The notes under the pieces were generated by a model. That model was not told the DNA's origin. It did not search any database and saw nothing but the letters and a program-made list of their open reading frames with translations. 59,981 nt of DNA from Clostridia bacterium. Its GTDB lineage: Bacteria > Bacillota > Clostridia > Oscillospirales > Acutalibacteraceae. The DNA lies in assembly GCA_900755895.1 (NCBI GenBank), contig CAAEIG010000159.1, forward strand, positions 1 through 59,981, read 5' to 3'. Shown one piece after another: positions 1 through 6,423 of this stretch; the stretch's first letter is position 1, and each line of letters begins with the position of its first letter. Position numbers and translations under genes: made by a program.

Positions 1-1
1 C

Positions 2-127
2 ATCTGGGGCTTGCGCACCAGAGGGTACTTCCAGCTCAAACTGCTCAACGGGACTAAAGTCCATGAGTCTGCCAAAGCCAGTGAGCTAATTCTACTGGAG
101 CACAGCTCAGGGTACTTAATTGCTTGA
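2..127 (+). CDS. C-terminal fragment of a protein, possibly HNH/IscB-like
   Basis: An open frame enters from the left window edge and stops with TGA at 125-127, giving about 41 residues. It contains GYFQLKLLNGTKVHESAKAS and ends SSGYLIA. The pattern of GYF, a short beta turn with NG, then a conserved ELILLE strand resembles the C-terminal tail of RNA-guided IscB or related HNH proteins, but this is from memory of family tails and no catalytic part is visible. No terminator follows directly. It could equally be another family. The existence of a real coding end is moderately likely and the family assignment is weak. Confidence 0.4.
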   Translation: MWGLRTRGYFQLKLLNGTKVHESAKASELILLEHSSGYLIA

Positions 128-160
128 TTTTTAAGGATATTTTAATTACAGAAGGGAGGA

Positions 161-193
161 ATGGGGCGATTCCTCTCCCCCCTACAGAGGTAG
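161..193 (+). promoter_or_regulatory. possible 10-codon leader ORF in a hairpin upstream of 216
   Basis: A strong Shine-Dalgarno (gaagggagga) precedes an ATG and ten codons ending in TAG. The leader overlaps a possible stem between GGGGCGA near 163-169 and TCGCCCC near 202-208, which would enclose the region just before the next gene. The gene at 216 has no good ribosome site of its own, so translation could depend on this leader. This is a structural reading only. Confidence 0.25.
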
Positions 194-215
194 GAGTAAC
201 CTCGCCCCGATTTTG

Positions 216-620
216 ATGAACATGAAGAGAATCCTGTTGGTGCTGGGTATTGGCGCCGGTGTAGGCGCTACCTGCTATTTCGCCAAGAAGAAACTGGATG
301 AGCTGCAGGAGGAGGATAAAATGTACTATGATATGTACGCGGCCCCTCCCTATGTGCCCGGTCCGGCTGGCTCTGCGAAGCAGTCTGCGGCAACCGCTGC
401 GAAAAGCCCTGTTCCTACTGAGCCTGTCGCTGAGGAAGAGGGTACCGAGCCCCCTGCTGCCGACAACGAAAACATGAAGGATGCTCCTTCAGACGATCCC
501 CAGGAACCTCGTGCTCCCGAGCCTGCGGCCGGCCCCGAACCTGAGGGCGATGGTGCTCCCGCCGGAGACGGTGAGAAGGGCGACTCCCCCCAAAAGAAAC
601 CTCCCAGGACCAAGTCCTAA
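216..620 (+). CDS. membrane-anchored Pro/Glu/Ala-rich hypothetical protein
   Basis: A protein of 134 residues. Residues about 4-24 (RILLVLGIGAGVGATCYFA) form one hydrophobic segment followed by KKK, so the chain is probably anchored in the membrane. The rest is a low-complexity tail rich in Pro, Glu, Ala and Asp, ending in a basic QKKPPRTKS. No enzyme motif is visible. ATG codons at 216 and 222 are both possible starts, and neither has a clear ribosome site. A TTG directly precedes the first ATG. A rho-independent terminator follows at 629-666. Function unknown. Confidence 0.6.
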   Translation: MNMKRILLVLGIGAGVGATCYFAKKKLDELQEEDKMYYDMYAAPPYVPGPAGSAKQSAATAAKSPVPTEPVAEEEGTEPPAADNENMKDAPSDDPQEPRAPEPAAGPEPEGDGAPAGDGEKGDSPQKKPPRTKS

Positions 621-628
621 CGCGCCGT

Positions 629-666
629 GCCCGCCATCCAAACAGCCTGGGTGGCGGGCTTCTTTT
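629..666 (+). terminator. rho-independent terminator after 216-620
   Basis: The arms GCCCGCCA and TGGCGGGC flank a 15-base loop and are followed by TTCTTTT. Confidence 0.8.
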
Positions 667-770
667 GCCATAAACAGGAATATATAGGCTTTCGCTGGCT
701 TGCCCTTGGTCCTGCGGGATTCCCTTGTTGTCCACAACAATTTGTTCGAACAGCCATTTCCGGCGGACCC

Positions 771-871
771 TCACGGACCCGGCATAGGGCTCCGAAACGG
801 AGCCGGCCCATGCCATGCAATCAACAAAAGAAAAAAAATCCTCCGCCACATTTCTTCTTTAATAAAGATTG
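771..871 (+). repeat. intergenic structured repeat, copy A
   Basis: It starts TCACGGACCCGGCATAGG, has the hairpin GGGCTCCGAAACGGAGCC and ends with the tail TTTCTTCTTTAATAAAGA. The sigma-type promoter of the 971 gene starts 16 bases after the tail. To its left (about 680-740) lies a decayed reversed copy and the dyad TTGTTGTCCACAACAA (725-740), so this was probably a head-to-head pair. Confidence 0.8.
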
Positions 872-886
872 TTCCGCCCTAACCTA

Positions 887-916
887 AGAATGAGAACTGA
901 CCATCCTGCATAATAT
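887..916 (+). promoter_or_regulatory. sigma-type promoter (AGAATG / TGCATAATAT)
   Basis: AGAAT starts at 887 and TGCATAATAT spans 907-916, matching the 30-base consensus of the window. The leader dyad CCCAATTCTGGAG follows at 928-940 and the ribosome site AGGAGG at 955-960. Confidence 0.75.
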
Positions 917-970
917 CCATACAACATCCCAATTCTGGAGCGGAAAATACATATAGGAGGTAACAAAACA

Positions 971-1207
971 ATGAGCGAGATCAAAAACGAATCTTTCAGC
1001 ATCGGAGATCGGTTCCGCGGTCTGGTGAATGGAGAAATCCTTGTTGTGGAAGCTCTGCCCAAAAAGGGCGATGAGATCCGCTCTCCGGGCGGCGGAAGAT
1101 GGTTCGAGAAGAGCGACAGCGTCGTCTTCGTCAGCGAAACGGACGGCAGGCGGTCCAAGGTTGGTCTGGAAATGGCCAAACGGCTGCAGCTGGAAAGGAT
1201 CGGGTGA
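971..1207 (+). CDS. hypothetical protein (78 aa)
   Basis: A small soluble protein starting at ATG behind ATAGGAGGTAACAAAACA. It begins MSEIKNESFSIGDRF and has alternating hydrophobic strands (FRGLVNGEILVVEALP, SDSVVFVSETD) suggesting a small beta-barrel. No catalytic motif was recognised. It is the first gene of a tightly packed plus-strand operon running to about 2880 and is driven by the promoter at 887-916. The next gene starts six bases after its stop. Function unknown. Confidence 0.75.
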   Translation: MSEIKNESFSIGDRFRGLVNGEILVVEALPKKGDEIRSPGGGRWFEKSDSVVFVSETDGRRSKVGLEMAKRLQLERIG

Positions 1208-1212
1208 GAGAT

Positions 1213-1464
1213 ATGAGATTCGTGAAACCCAGGAAACCGCGGGGAACGAAGCTCAACGGGGAGAAGTCCTTTAACTTCTGCACCGGCTGCTATTCGCCCT
1301 TCTGCGACCCCTTCCTTCGCCCGCCCAATGTTGACCGCCGGCTCCGTGCCGGCCTGTGCCCGGCCTGCGGAAAGCCCAAGGACCACTGCGGTTGCAAGTC
1401 CTCCCTGGATGCAAAACGGCCAGTCATGGTCACCCATAACAACCGGAAGGGGAGGCGGAGCTGA
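1213..1464 (+). CDS. small zinc-binding protein (83 aa)
   Basis: Starts MRFVKPRKPRGTKLNG and has a basic N-terminus. Cysteines occur as CTGC near residues 23-26, then a single Cys, then CPAC and CGC near residues 49-60, consistent with one or two zinc sites. Basic residues flank the cluster, so nucleic-acid binding is possible but not shown. The ATG lies just after the stop of the upstream gene with only a weak GAGAG ribosome site, so translation is probably coupled. Its stop codon overlaps the ATG of the next gene (TGATG). Function unknown. Confidence 0.65.
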   Translation: MRFVKPRKPRGTKLNGEKSFNFCTGCYSPFCDPFLRPPNVDRRLRAGLCPACGKPKDHCGCKSSLDAKRPVMVTHNNRKGRRS

Positions 1465-1622
1465 TGCGCTGGTTGATCCAATACATTCGTTCCTGTTTCT
1501 GCCGGCATGATTGGGAACTGATCTTCAACACCCAAGTCTCGGTTGACGACGGCAGTTCCTACAGCTGCAAGGTCTACCGGTGCCAGAAGTGCGGCTACAG
1601 CCGCCGCTACAAGAGCCATTAA
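1464..1622 (+). CDS. short zinc-ribbon protein (52 aa), DUF1660-like
   Basis: This ORF has 52 codons. Translation gives MRWLIQYIRSCFCRHDWELI at the start and a later YRCQKCGYSRRYKSH. The Cys-x-x-x-His-x-Trp near the N-terminus and the C-terminal CQKCG pair are the layout of small prophage zinc-ribbon proteins such as DUF1660. The ATG overlaps the previous stop (TGATG), so it is translationally coupled. The assignment rests on the Cys/His spacing only. Confidence 0.6.
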   Translation: MRWLIQYIRSCFCRHDWELIFNTQVSVDDGSSYSCKVYRCQKCGYSRRYKSH

Positions 1623-1640
1623 GAAAGGAGACATAAACAG

Positions 1641-2018
1641 ATGGAGACAAAGAAATTCCCCATTGAAGTTGGGCAGGAGGTATTCCTGTGCCCCGCTGGC
1701 AACTACACCCGCATGGGCATGAAGCCAAAGCTGGGCGTCATCACCAAGATTGCCAGGAAGTACTTCTATGTGGACATTCAGTCAGCCTGGGGAGAGCCGA
1801 AATTCGAAATCGAGACCTTCCAGTATGCCGGCGATGACTGCAACTCCTCATGGATCCTCTATCCCAATGAGGAGACCTACCTGGAGGAGAAGCGTCGCCA
1901 GGAGAAACTCCAGGCCATCCGGGAGTATTTCCGGAACTGGTCCCGGAAGGTTCCTGACAAGATCATCGACGGTGTGTACGAGCTGATCAGAGCGGAGGTG
2001 GAGACGGATGCGGATTAA
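1641..2018 (+). CDS. hypothetical protein (125 aa)
   Basis: Starts at ATG behind AAGAAAGGAGACATAAACAG. The first 70 residues look like a small beta domain (EVGQEVFLCPAG, LGVITKIARKYFYVDI), while the C-terminal half is helical and charged (EETYLEEKRRQEKLQAIREY). Proteins with this sort of small KOW/SH3-like front and helical tail are common in phage and plasmid operons of Clostridia. No known function. Its last 11 bases overlap the start of the ATPase at 2008, which suggests coupled translation. Confidence 0.7.
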   Translation: METKKFPIEVGQEVFLCPAGNYTRMGMKPKLGVITKIARKYFYVDIQSAWGEPKFEIETFQYAGDDCNSSWILYPNEETYLEEKRRQEKLQAIREYFRNWSRKVPDKIIDGVYELIRAEVETDAD

Positions 2019-2649
2019 GATCGATGACGCTTTTGGCATCCCCTCCGGATTTTTCCTGAACCTCAAGCCTGGCTACACACCTCTGGTTGGTCCTAATGGT
2101 GCCGGCAAGACAACGCTGCTTCGGCAGCTGCGCGAGTACGCCAATGGCCATGGTATCATGGTGTTCGACTACTCGAACCTTGTACACGGCGGCGGAAGCG
2201 CCATGGACAAGTATCTGTGGAGCGGCAATATGGAGCTGCTGGCTATCTCGGCCACTAGCTCTGAAGGCGAGCGAATCGCCATGAACTTTGGCCAAGCTGT
2301 ATCCCGCCTGGGTGCTGCCGTGAGGGAGGCCAAACAGCAGAAGAAAGAACTCTTCATCCTGCTGGATGCCCTGGACTCCGGCTCGTCCATCGACCGGATA
2401 AGGGAGATCCGCAGCCTTTTCGACTTGGTGGCAAAGGATGCAGGAGACACCGCCTACATCATCTGTGCATGCAACTCCTACGAACTGGTGAAGGACGCCG
2501 AGGCTGTGAATGTGCGGACCGGCAAAACGGTCAGGTTCAAGGACTATGGCGAATATGCTGATTTTGTCTGCTCGTTCATGGAAAAGTTCGCCCCGCCCAA
2601 GCGGGAGGAAGAAACCAAGAAAGGAGGACGGATGCGGAAGCGTGGCTGA
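2008..2649 (+). CDS. small ABC/SMC-type ATPase domain protein
   Basis: A 213-residue P-loop protein. Walker A is GPNGAGKTT at about residues 28-36. A signature-like SSEGERIAMNFGQ lies near residues 86-98, and the Walker B region FILLDALDSGSSIDR lies near 117-131. The layout Walker A, signature and Walker B in a minimal domain without a membrane partner resembles the ATPase heads of RecF/SMC-like or standalone ABC ATPases acting on nucleic acids or protein complexes. The C-terminus is very basic (KREEETKKGGRMRKRG). The start overlaps the previous gene and the ATG is inside GAGACGGATG. The partner and substrate are unknown. Confidence 0.8.
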   Translation: MRIKIDDAFGIPSGFFLNLKPGYTPLVGPNGAGKTTLLRQLREYANGHGIMVFDYSNLVHGGGSAMDKYLWSGNMELLAISATSSEGERIAMNFGQAVSRLGAAVREAKQQKKELFILLDALDSGSSIDRIREIRSLFDLVAKDAGDTAYIICACNSYELVKDAEAVNVRTGKTVRFKDYGEYADFVCSFMEKFAPPKREEETKKGGRMRKRG

Positions 2650-2670
2650 CACCTCCAATCCAAACCTAAG

Positions 2671-2880
2671 ATGATCAAAGGTCGCTATGTCGCGCAAGTC
2701 ACTATCGATTATGCGATCAAGGAAAATATGCCCGGCCTGCTGCCGTTTGAAAAGCTGAAGGATGTTGTCCAGAACCAGACTACTGATGCCATTAAGGCAA
2801 TGCTGGAGGATGAGATGGGCGAGGTCGGAAAGATCACCGTTGACCAACAGTTCGCCGACCTCTGGCAAACGGAGGATTGA
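2671..2880 (+). CDS. hypothetical protein (69 aa)
   Basis: Starts MIKGRYVAQVTIDYAIKEN and ends DQQFADLWQTED. It is acidic overall and mostly helical, with no cysteine. There is no good ribosome site before the ATG, and the 21-base gap after the ATPase gene suggests it is carried by read-through of the operon. A strong terminator follows 11 bases after its stop, so it is the last gene of the 971-2880 operon. Not recognised. Confidence 0.6.
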   Translation: MIKGRYVAQVTIDYAIKENMPGLLPFEKLKDVVQNQTTDAIKAMLEDEMGEVGKITVDQQFADLWQTED

Positions 2881-2891
2881 CCGGCGCCAAA

Positions 2892-2927
2892 AACTTCCGC
2901 TCCGTTTGGGGCGGAAGTTCTTTTTTC
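2892..2927 (+). terminator. terminator of the 971-2880 operon
   Basis: The arms AACTTCCGC and GCGGAAGTT are followed by CTTTTTTCT. Confidence 0.85.
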
Positions 2928-2930
2928 TCT

Positions 2931-2960
2931 GGAATAGTTTTCAGGGCGTTTGCATAGGAT
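2931..2960 (+). promoter_or_regulatory. sigma-type promoter (GGAATAG / TGCATAGGAT)
   Basis: A perfect consensus copy: GGAATAG at 2931 and TGCATAGGAT at 2951-2960. It starts two bases after the terminator T-run and fires into a 250-base stretch with no convincing gene. Confidence 0.75.
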
Positions 2961-3207
2961 AAGACATCCATCGATTTAGGAGCAAGAATCGACAGGTTAA
3001 TACATATACAAGTCGGTCTATGAAACCGGCAAAGGGGATATCTCATCGCCACCTCAGATGACTGCTACCCTGGCAGACCTGAGAGATACATCAAAAAAGT
3101 CGCGGAAGAGCTCACCGCGCCGCCTTACAATGCAGCGGGCGCAAACGCTGTTGGGGATATATTGGAGAAAAGAAAAGGGCTCGTGCGAAAGCACGGGCTC
3201 TTTTCTC
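2961..3207 (+). ncRNA. short transcription unit, possible small RNA or decayed gene
   Basis: Between the consensus promoter at 2931-2960 and the terminator at 3172-3207 there is no normal gene. An ATG at 3020 opens only 13 codons (MKPAKGISHRHLR), and its stop overlaps another ATG at 3058. The most protein-like frame (from 3024, including DDCYPGRPERYIKKVAEELT) lacks an ATG, GTG or TTG behind the ribosome-like AAAGGGG. It could be a small regulatory RNA, a short peptide gene or a broken gene. Confidence 0.35.
3172..3207 (+). terminator. rho-independent terminator
   Basis: The hairpin arms GGGCTCGTGC and GCACGGGCTC have a GAAA loop, with an A-tract before and TTTTCTC after. Confidence 0.8.
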
Positions 3208-3217
3208 ATATCATGCG

Positions 3218-3247
3218 AAAATACGCTCCTCCCAACCTGCATATAAT
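3218..3247 (+). promoter_or_regulatory. sigma-type promoter (TGCATATAAT) of the DUF1064 gene
   Basis: TGCATATAAT spans 3238-3247, with a weak upstream block (AAAATACG). The leader is short: GCAAGGAGG lies five bases downstream, with no CCAATTTTGG dyad. Confidence 0.6.
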
Positions 3248-3269
3248 AAATGCAAGGAGGAATTACAAT

Positions 3270-3728
3270 ATGACACACATGTCTGCTGAAGAATACAGGA
3301 ACATCAATTCCAAGAAGAAAAAAGTCTCCAAGTACCGCAGCCGGTATATCTATGTCTATGAGGATGGGCTGGCGTCCGAACAGAAGGACTTAGTCGGCCA
3401 CGGAGCCATCGTACGCAAATACGACAGCAAGAAAGAATACGCCCGGCACAAGGAGCTGGAACTACTGGAGCGGGGCGGCGCCATCTCTGATCTGAAATGG
3501 CAGGTGCGGCTGCTGCTTCAGGAGGGCTTTACAGATGGCGACGGCAAAAAGGTCCGGCCTATCTACTACAACGCCGATTTCACCTACACCCAGGATGGCA
3601 GGGAAGTGGTGGAGGATGTGAAGGGGATCGACCGGTACACGGGCAAGATCCGGACGACTGAGGCATTCCAGCTCAAATGGAAGCTGCTGAGAGCCAAGTA
3701 TCCGACTAAGTCGTTCCGCATCTTCTGA
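3270..3728 (+). CDS. DUF1064-family nuclease-like protein
   Basis: A 152-residue protein starting at ATG behind GCAAGGAGGAATTACAAT. It carries the DUF1064 layout of a PD-(D/E)xK fold: an early Glu in the helix DSKKEYARHKELELLE, then YNADFTY with the catalytic Asp, then VVEDVKGID with the Glu and Lys. DUF1064 proteins are phage and plasmid nucleases, thought to act as endonucleases or Holliday-junction resolvases. The family gives the function by homology and the substrate here is inference. It lies between a short RNA-like unit and the tnpB element. The ORF extends upstream in frame, but the ribosome site fixes the start at 3270. Confidence 0.8.
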   Translation: MTHMSAEEYRNINSKKKKVSKYRSRYIYVYEDGLASEQKDLVGHGAIVRKYDSKKEYARHKELELLERGGAISDLKWQVRLLLQEGFTDGDGKKVRPIYYNADFTYTQDGREVVEDVKGIDRYTGKIRTTEAFQLKWKLLRAKYPTKSFRIF

Positions 3729-3803
3729 TATCGTTTTATACAACAGAGGGCGGCGGTTCATAAGGCACAATTCGGTCTGTGACCTTCTCCGAAGGTCATG
3801 TGG

Positions 3804-3829
3804 AAACCACGCCCCTTTAGGGGCGGTTT
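3804..3829 (+). repeat. left-end hairpin of the tnpB element
   Basis: Palindromic stem AAACC-CGCCCC with loop TTTA, closing GGGGCG-GTTT. It could also serve as an imperfect terminator for the DUF1064 gene. Confidence 0.5.
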
Positions 3830-3834
3830 AGCAT

Positions 3835-3866
3835 TACCCCCCCCCGAGGAGTCGGGGGTATTTTTG
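3835..3866 (+). terminator. terminator upstream of tnpB
   Basis: The arms TACCCCC and GGGGGTA are followed by TTTTTG. Confidence 0.65.
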
Positions 3867-3870
3867 TCGG

Positions 3871-3900
3871 CCAATGAGTTTTACAATGCGTGCATAGGAT
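3871..3900 (+). promoter_or_regulatory. sigma-type promoter of tnpB (CCAATGAG / TGCATAGGAT)
   Basis: TGCATAGGAT spans 3891-3900, with CCAATGAGTTTT exactly 20 bases upstream of its start. The ribosome site GAGGAGGG follows. The tnpB gene is therefore wired to the replicon's own promoter class. Confidence 0.65.
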
Positions 3901-3932
3901 AACCCATCTCTATATAGAGAGGAGGGAAACCT

Positions 3933-5210
3933 ATGCCGACCATCGCAATCACTATGAAATTGCACCTTCGCCCCAGCGAAGAGGATGCACTGGCCTTCAC
4001 CGCCATGTCCAAAGCATATATGGAAGCGTGCAACTTTGTCTCCCAATATGCGTTCGACAACGGCAGTTTTCTAAGCACGACGAAGCTGCATAAGGCGCTG
4101 TACCAGGCGATCCGCAGCCGGTTTGGGCTGAAGGCGCAACTGGCTGCTTCTGTATTCCGGACAGTCGTTGCCCGCTACAAAGCAGTGCGGGAGCAGCTCT
4201 GGCAGCGCCCGTTCCGCTACAAGGATGAGAACGGCGAATGGCAGTCTATCCCCCGAAATCTTGACTGGCTCCAGCATCCAGTGCAGTTCCACCGGCCGCA
4301 GGCTGATCTGGTGCGAAACCGGGACTACAGCTTTGCCCAGAAGGGAACCAGGATCTCTGTCAACACACTGGGCAAGCGGGCCATCATGTCTTACGACAAG
4401 CCCGAGTGCTTCGCCGGCTTCTTCGATGGCAGCTGGTCCTTTGGTACTGGCAAGCTGGTGAATCTCCTGGGTGAGTGGTATCTCCATATCCCGATGACCC
4501 GGGAGGTGGACGATGCTGCCCAGGCTGAAATAGGCAGTTATACCCATATTGTTGGCATCGACCGCGGCATCAGGTTCCTCTCTGTCAGCTATGATGAAAA
4601 GGGCAAAACTGGTTTTGCCTCTGGCAGGGAGATTATGGCCAAGCGCCAATCCTTTGCAGATGTGCGGGCTGAGCTGCAATCGAAAGGCACCAAGTCTGCA
4701 AAGAGGGCTCTGAAGCGCATTTCGGGACGAGAGAACCGTTGGATGAGAGATGTTAATCATCGCCTCACGAAGGCACTTGTCTCCGAATATGGCGCCGGCA
4801 CCCTCTTTGTGATAGAGGACTTGACGGGCATCAGCTTCGCAGAGGGCAACCAGCGCGATTCGAAGGGTAACCGGGAACTACACTCGTGGTCGTTCTATCA
4901 GTACGAGCAGTTCCTCAGCTACAAAGCGCAGCTGGTCGGAGCCGAAGTGCTGAAGGTATCGCCCAAGTACACCTCCCAGCGCTGCCCCAAGTGCGGTCGC
5001 ATCCTCAAGTCGAACCGCCACCGCGAGACCCACGAATATGTTTGCGATGCCTGCGGCTACCGCACCAACGACGACCGGGCAGGCGCCATGAACATCCAGT
5101 ACCTGGGGCAGCTGTATGCGGCAGGCGATCCGGAGCCCAAGTTTGCGCTGCAGGAACCTGCTCCAGCAGCCGTGATTGCCGCCGACCCTGGGAAAGCTAA
5201 ATCGGCCTAG
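3933..5210 (+). CDS. tnpB: TnpB, RNA-guided DNA endonuclease (Cas12 ancestor family)
   Basis: A 425-residue protein of normal TnpB length. The RuvC-like catalytic residues are all present: Asp210 in VGIDRG, Glu295 in VIEDLTG and the last Asp at about 380 in RTNDDRAGAMNI. The zinc ribbon has CPKCG (351-354) and CDACG (371-374). The N-terminal 200 residues match the nucleic-acid-binding part of the family. Known members cut DNA at sites matching the guide end of the omega-RNA made from the right end of the element, next to a target-adjacent motif. Start chosen at ATG 3933 behind GAGGAGGGAAACCT. The tail after residue 395 is Ala/Pro-rich and not conserved. No tnpA neighbour. The promoter is of the replicon type, hinting at domestication. 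Confidence 0.93.
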   Translation: MPTIAITMKLHLRPSEEDALAFTAMSKAYMEACNFVSQYAFDNGSFLSTTKLHKALYQAIRSRFGLKAQLAASVFRTVVARYKAVREQLWQRPFRYKDENGEWQSIPRNLDWLQHPVQFHRPQADLVRNRDYSFAQKGTRISVNTLGKRAIMSYDKPECFAGFFDGSWSFGTGKLVNLLGEWYLHIPMTREVDDAAQAEIGSYTHIVGIDRGIRFLSVSYDEKGKTGFASGREIMAKRQSFADVRAELQSKGTKSAKRALKRISGRENRWMRDVNHRLTKALVSEYGAGTLFVIEDLTGISFAEGNQRDSKGNRELHSWSFYQYEQFLSYKAQLVGAEVLKVSPKYTSQRCPKCGRILKSNRHRETHEYVCDACGYRTNDDRAGAMNIQYLGQLYAAGDPEPKFALQEPAPAAVIAADPGKAKSA

Positions 5211-5471
5211 CAAAAGGGGCCAAGCCGGTTCAAGAAACTAAATATTCCTGCTGGGTATATCCTGGCGGGACCAAAAAACAGGTGTTGTCAACCACCCGGC
5301 GATGTAGCCATAGGTCTGCTGTACCGCAGATACCGCATGTAAAAGCGGCGCTGGGGAGCACTCCTTCGGGAGCGACGCCAGGACCAAGTCGATGAGCTAC
5401 AAGCCTTTGAAACTATGGAGGGTTAGGGCCCTTAGCAAGCCCCATACCCTTTATGGGCCGGGGCAGTTGAC
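5211..5471 (+). ncRNA. candidate omega-RNA (reRNA) of TnpB
   Basis: The 260 bases after tnpB have no ORF but several stems, including GGGAGCACTCCTTCGGGAGC, and the right-end hairpin CCCATACCCTTTATGGG before GGGGCAGTTGAC. In this family the guide RNA overlaps the 3' end of tnpB and ends at the right border. The 5' limit cannot be set by eye. Confidence 0.6.
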
Positions 5472-5545
5472 TGTTTGCACAAACAGCGGGCTGCCGCTTT
5501 TTGCTGCCCCAATGAGCGGCTTGCGACGGCGAGACAGCGGAAGTC

Positions 5546-5672
5546 TCATGGACCCAGCATAGGTTCCCGCGAAGGAACCGGCCCGCGGCCACCACATGAC
5601 TTTCTCCGGAGAAAGTCACAGCCCCTGGAAAACAAAACAACCCCGGCAGCGTTTCTCCGTAAAAAAAAGATG
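5546..5672 (+). repeat. intergenic structured repeat, copy B
   Basis: Starts TCATGGACCCAGCATAGG, hairpin GGTTCCCGCGAAGGAACC, tail GTTTCTCCGTAAAAAAAAGA. It contains a 25-base inserted hairpin (ACTTTCTCC/GGAGAAAGT) not found in other copies. The dyad CTGTTTGCACAAACAG lies to its left at 5471-5486. Confidence 0.75.
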
Positions 5673-5679
5673 CTTGCAC

Positions 5680-5709
5680 AGAATGATTCTGATGGCCCAT
5701 GCATAAAAT
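5680..5709 (+). promoter_or_regulatory. sigma-type promoter (AGAATGA / TGCATAAAAT)
   Basis: AGAAT at 5680 and TGCATAAAAT at 5700-5709. The leader dyad CCCAATTTTGGAG is at 5721-5733, followed by ACAAGGAG. Confidence 0.75.
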
Positions 5710-5759
5710 CCAAACATGAACCCAATTTTGGAGAAAAAAATACAAGGAGAAATTAAAAC

Positions 5760-6143
5760 ATGAATGCTGGACTATTAGCTGCGATGGAGACAGAACAGGC
5801 GCTTGCTAATCTGCTGTCCGACCTGAAGGCCCGCATTGCGGGGGAGGTCAACGATGCATCCCCGATGGATGGAGTTGAGCCGTTCGGCGGCAGCCCACGC
5901 TGTGCGGTGCTGAGCTCCAGGGCTCTCATGGGGTCGCTGCGTTTCAATATGTCGCCCCGCTACTGGCTGCAGGGCGCCCAGGCTGATGCCGTAGCTTCGG
6001 CTGTGGCCTCCTGCAAGACGGTGACGGAGCTGATGGACCGTCTGAAGGGTATGGTGGAGGCGGAGAAGGTTTCCCATGGCGAGGACGCCGGAATAGCGTT
6101 GAATCCGCATACGCTCACCGTGATTCAGGAGTTCATCTCCTGA
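5760..6143 (+). CDS. hypothetical protein (127 aa)
   Basis: Starts MNAGLLAAMETEQALANLLS behind ATACAAGGAGAAATTAAAAC. It is mostly helical, with a Ser/Arg-rich middle (SSRALMGSLRFNMSPRYWLQ) and no cysteine cluster, signal or membrane segment. It is a single-gene unit with its own promoter (5680-5709) and terminator (6147-6179). Not recognised. The strong signals at both ends make it a real gene. Confidence 0.7.
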   Translation: MNAGLLAAMETEQALANLLSDLKARIAGEVNDASPMDGVEPFGGSPRCAVLSSRALMGSLRFNMSPRYWLQGAQADAVASAVASCKTVTELMDRLKGMVEAEKVSHGEDAGIALNPHTLTVIQEFIS

Positions 6144-6146
6144 CGC

Positions 6147-6179
6147 ACAAAAAGGACCGGCCTTACGCCGGTCCTTTTC
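6147..6179. terminator. bidirectional terminator between 5760 and 6244 genes
   Basis: AAAAGGACCGGC and GCCGGTCCTTTT flank CTTAC. T-runs exist on both strands, so it can end both the plus gene at 5760-6143 and the minus operon ending at 6244. Confidence 0.85.
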
Positions 6180-6205
6180 ATGTCCAAATTGTTGTTATAA
6201 ACGCA

Positions 6206-6236
6206 GGAGCCTGGGGATTTCCCAGGCTCCTTTTTG
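6206..6236 (+). terminator. second terminator
   Basis: GGAGCCTGG and CCAGGCTCC are followed by TTTTTGG on the plus strand. Probably a backup terminator. Confidence 0.7.
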
Positions 6237-6243
6237 GATATGA

Positions 6244-6420
6244 TTAGTTGCCATCAAGCACAGCCCGGATCTTGGCGTTGGCCTCCATGATAGCCGCTCG
6301 CAGCCGGGCTGCCTCCAGGTCAAGGGGTGTCAACTCCATGAACCGGTCGCTGCAGTCCCGAACCGTCTGGTCCAGTTTCAGTAGCTCCTCCCGGGCCAAT
6401 TCGAGGATGTCCTTCTTCAT
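6244..6420 (-). CDS. small helical hypothetical protein (58 aa)
   Basis: A short ORF of 58 codons on the minus strand. It starts MKKDILELAREELLKLDQTV and ends KIRAVLDGN. Ribosome site AAGGAGGG lies ten bases before the ATG. The heptad-like Leu spacing suggests a coiled coil. It starts four bases after the stop of the zinc-ribbon gene at 6424, so it is the last gene of a three-gene operon (7423 to 6244). Function unknown. Confidence 0.65.
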   Translation of the reverse strand: MKKDILELAREELLKLDQTVRDCSDRFMELTPLDLEAARLRAAIMEANAKIRAVLDGN

Positions 6421-6423
6421 GGC

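Larger units (their letters stand above)
3790..5471 (+). mobile_element. IS200/IS605-type TnpB element without tnpA
   Basis: The unit holds tnpB (3933-5210), a left-side hairpin with a TTTAG loop (3804-3829, arms CGCCCC/GGGGCG extended by AAACC/GGTTT) and a right-end hairpin CCCATA/TATGGG followed by GGGGCAGTTGAC ending near 5471. This right end matches the usual IS605-group end. No TnpA transposase is present, so mobility would need one supplied elsewhere. The left boundary is uncertain. Confidence 0.6.

Noticed and set aside
771..871. Repeats as simple rho-independent terminators
   Set aside because: The GC-rich hairpin is not followed by a T-run; the A/T-rich tail lies 60 bases away, and separate classical terminators are present beside many copies.
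3058..3246. 62-codon ORF starting ATG 3058
   Set aside because: It runs through the terminator hairpin at 3172-3207 and has no ribosome site. Its ATG overlaps the stop of a 13-codon ORF. I kept only the transcription unit.
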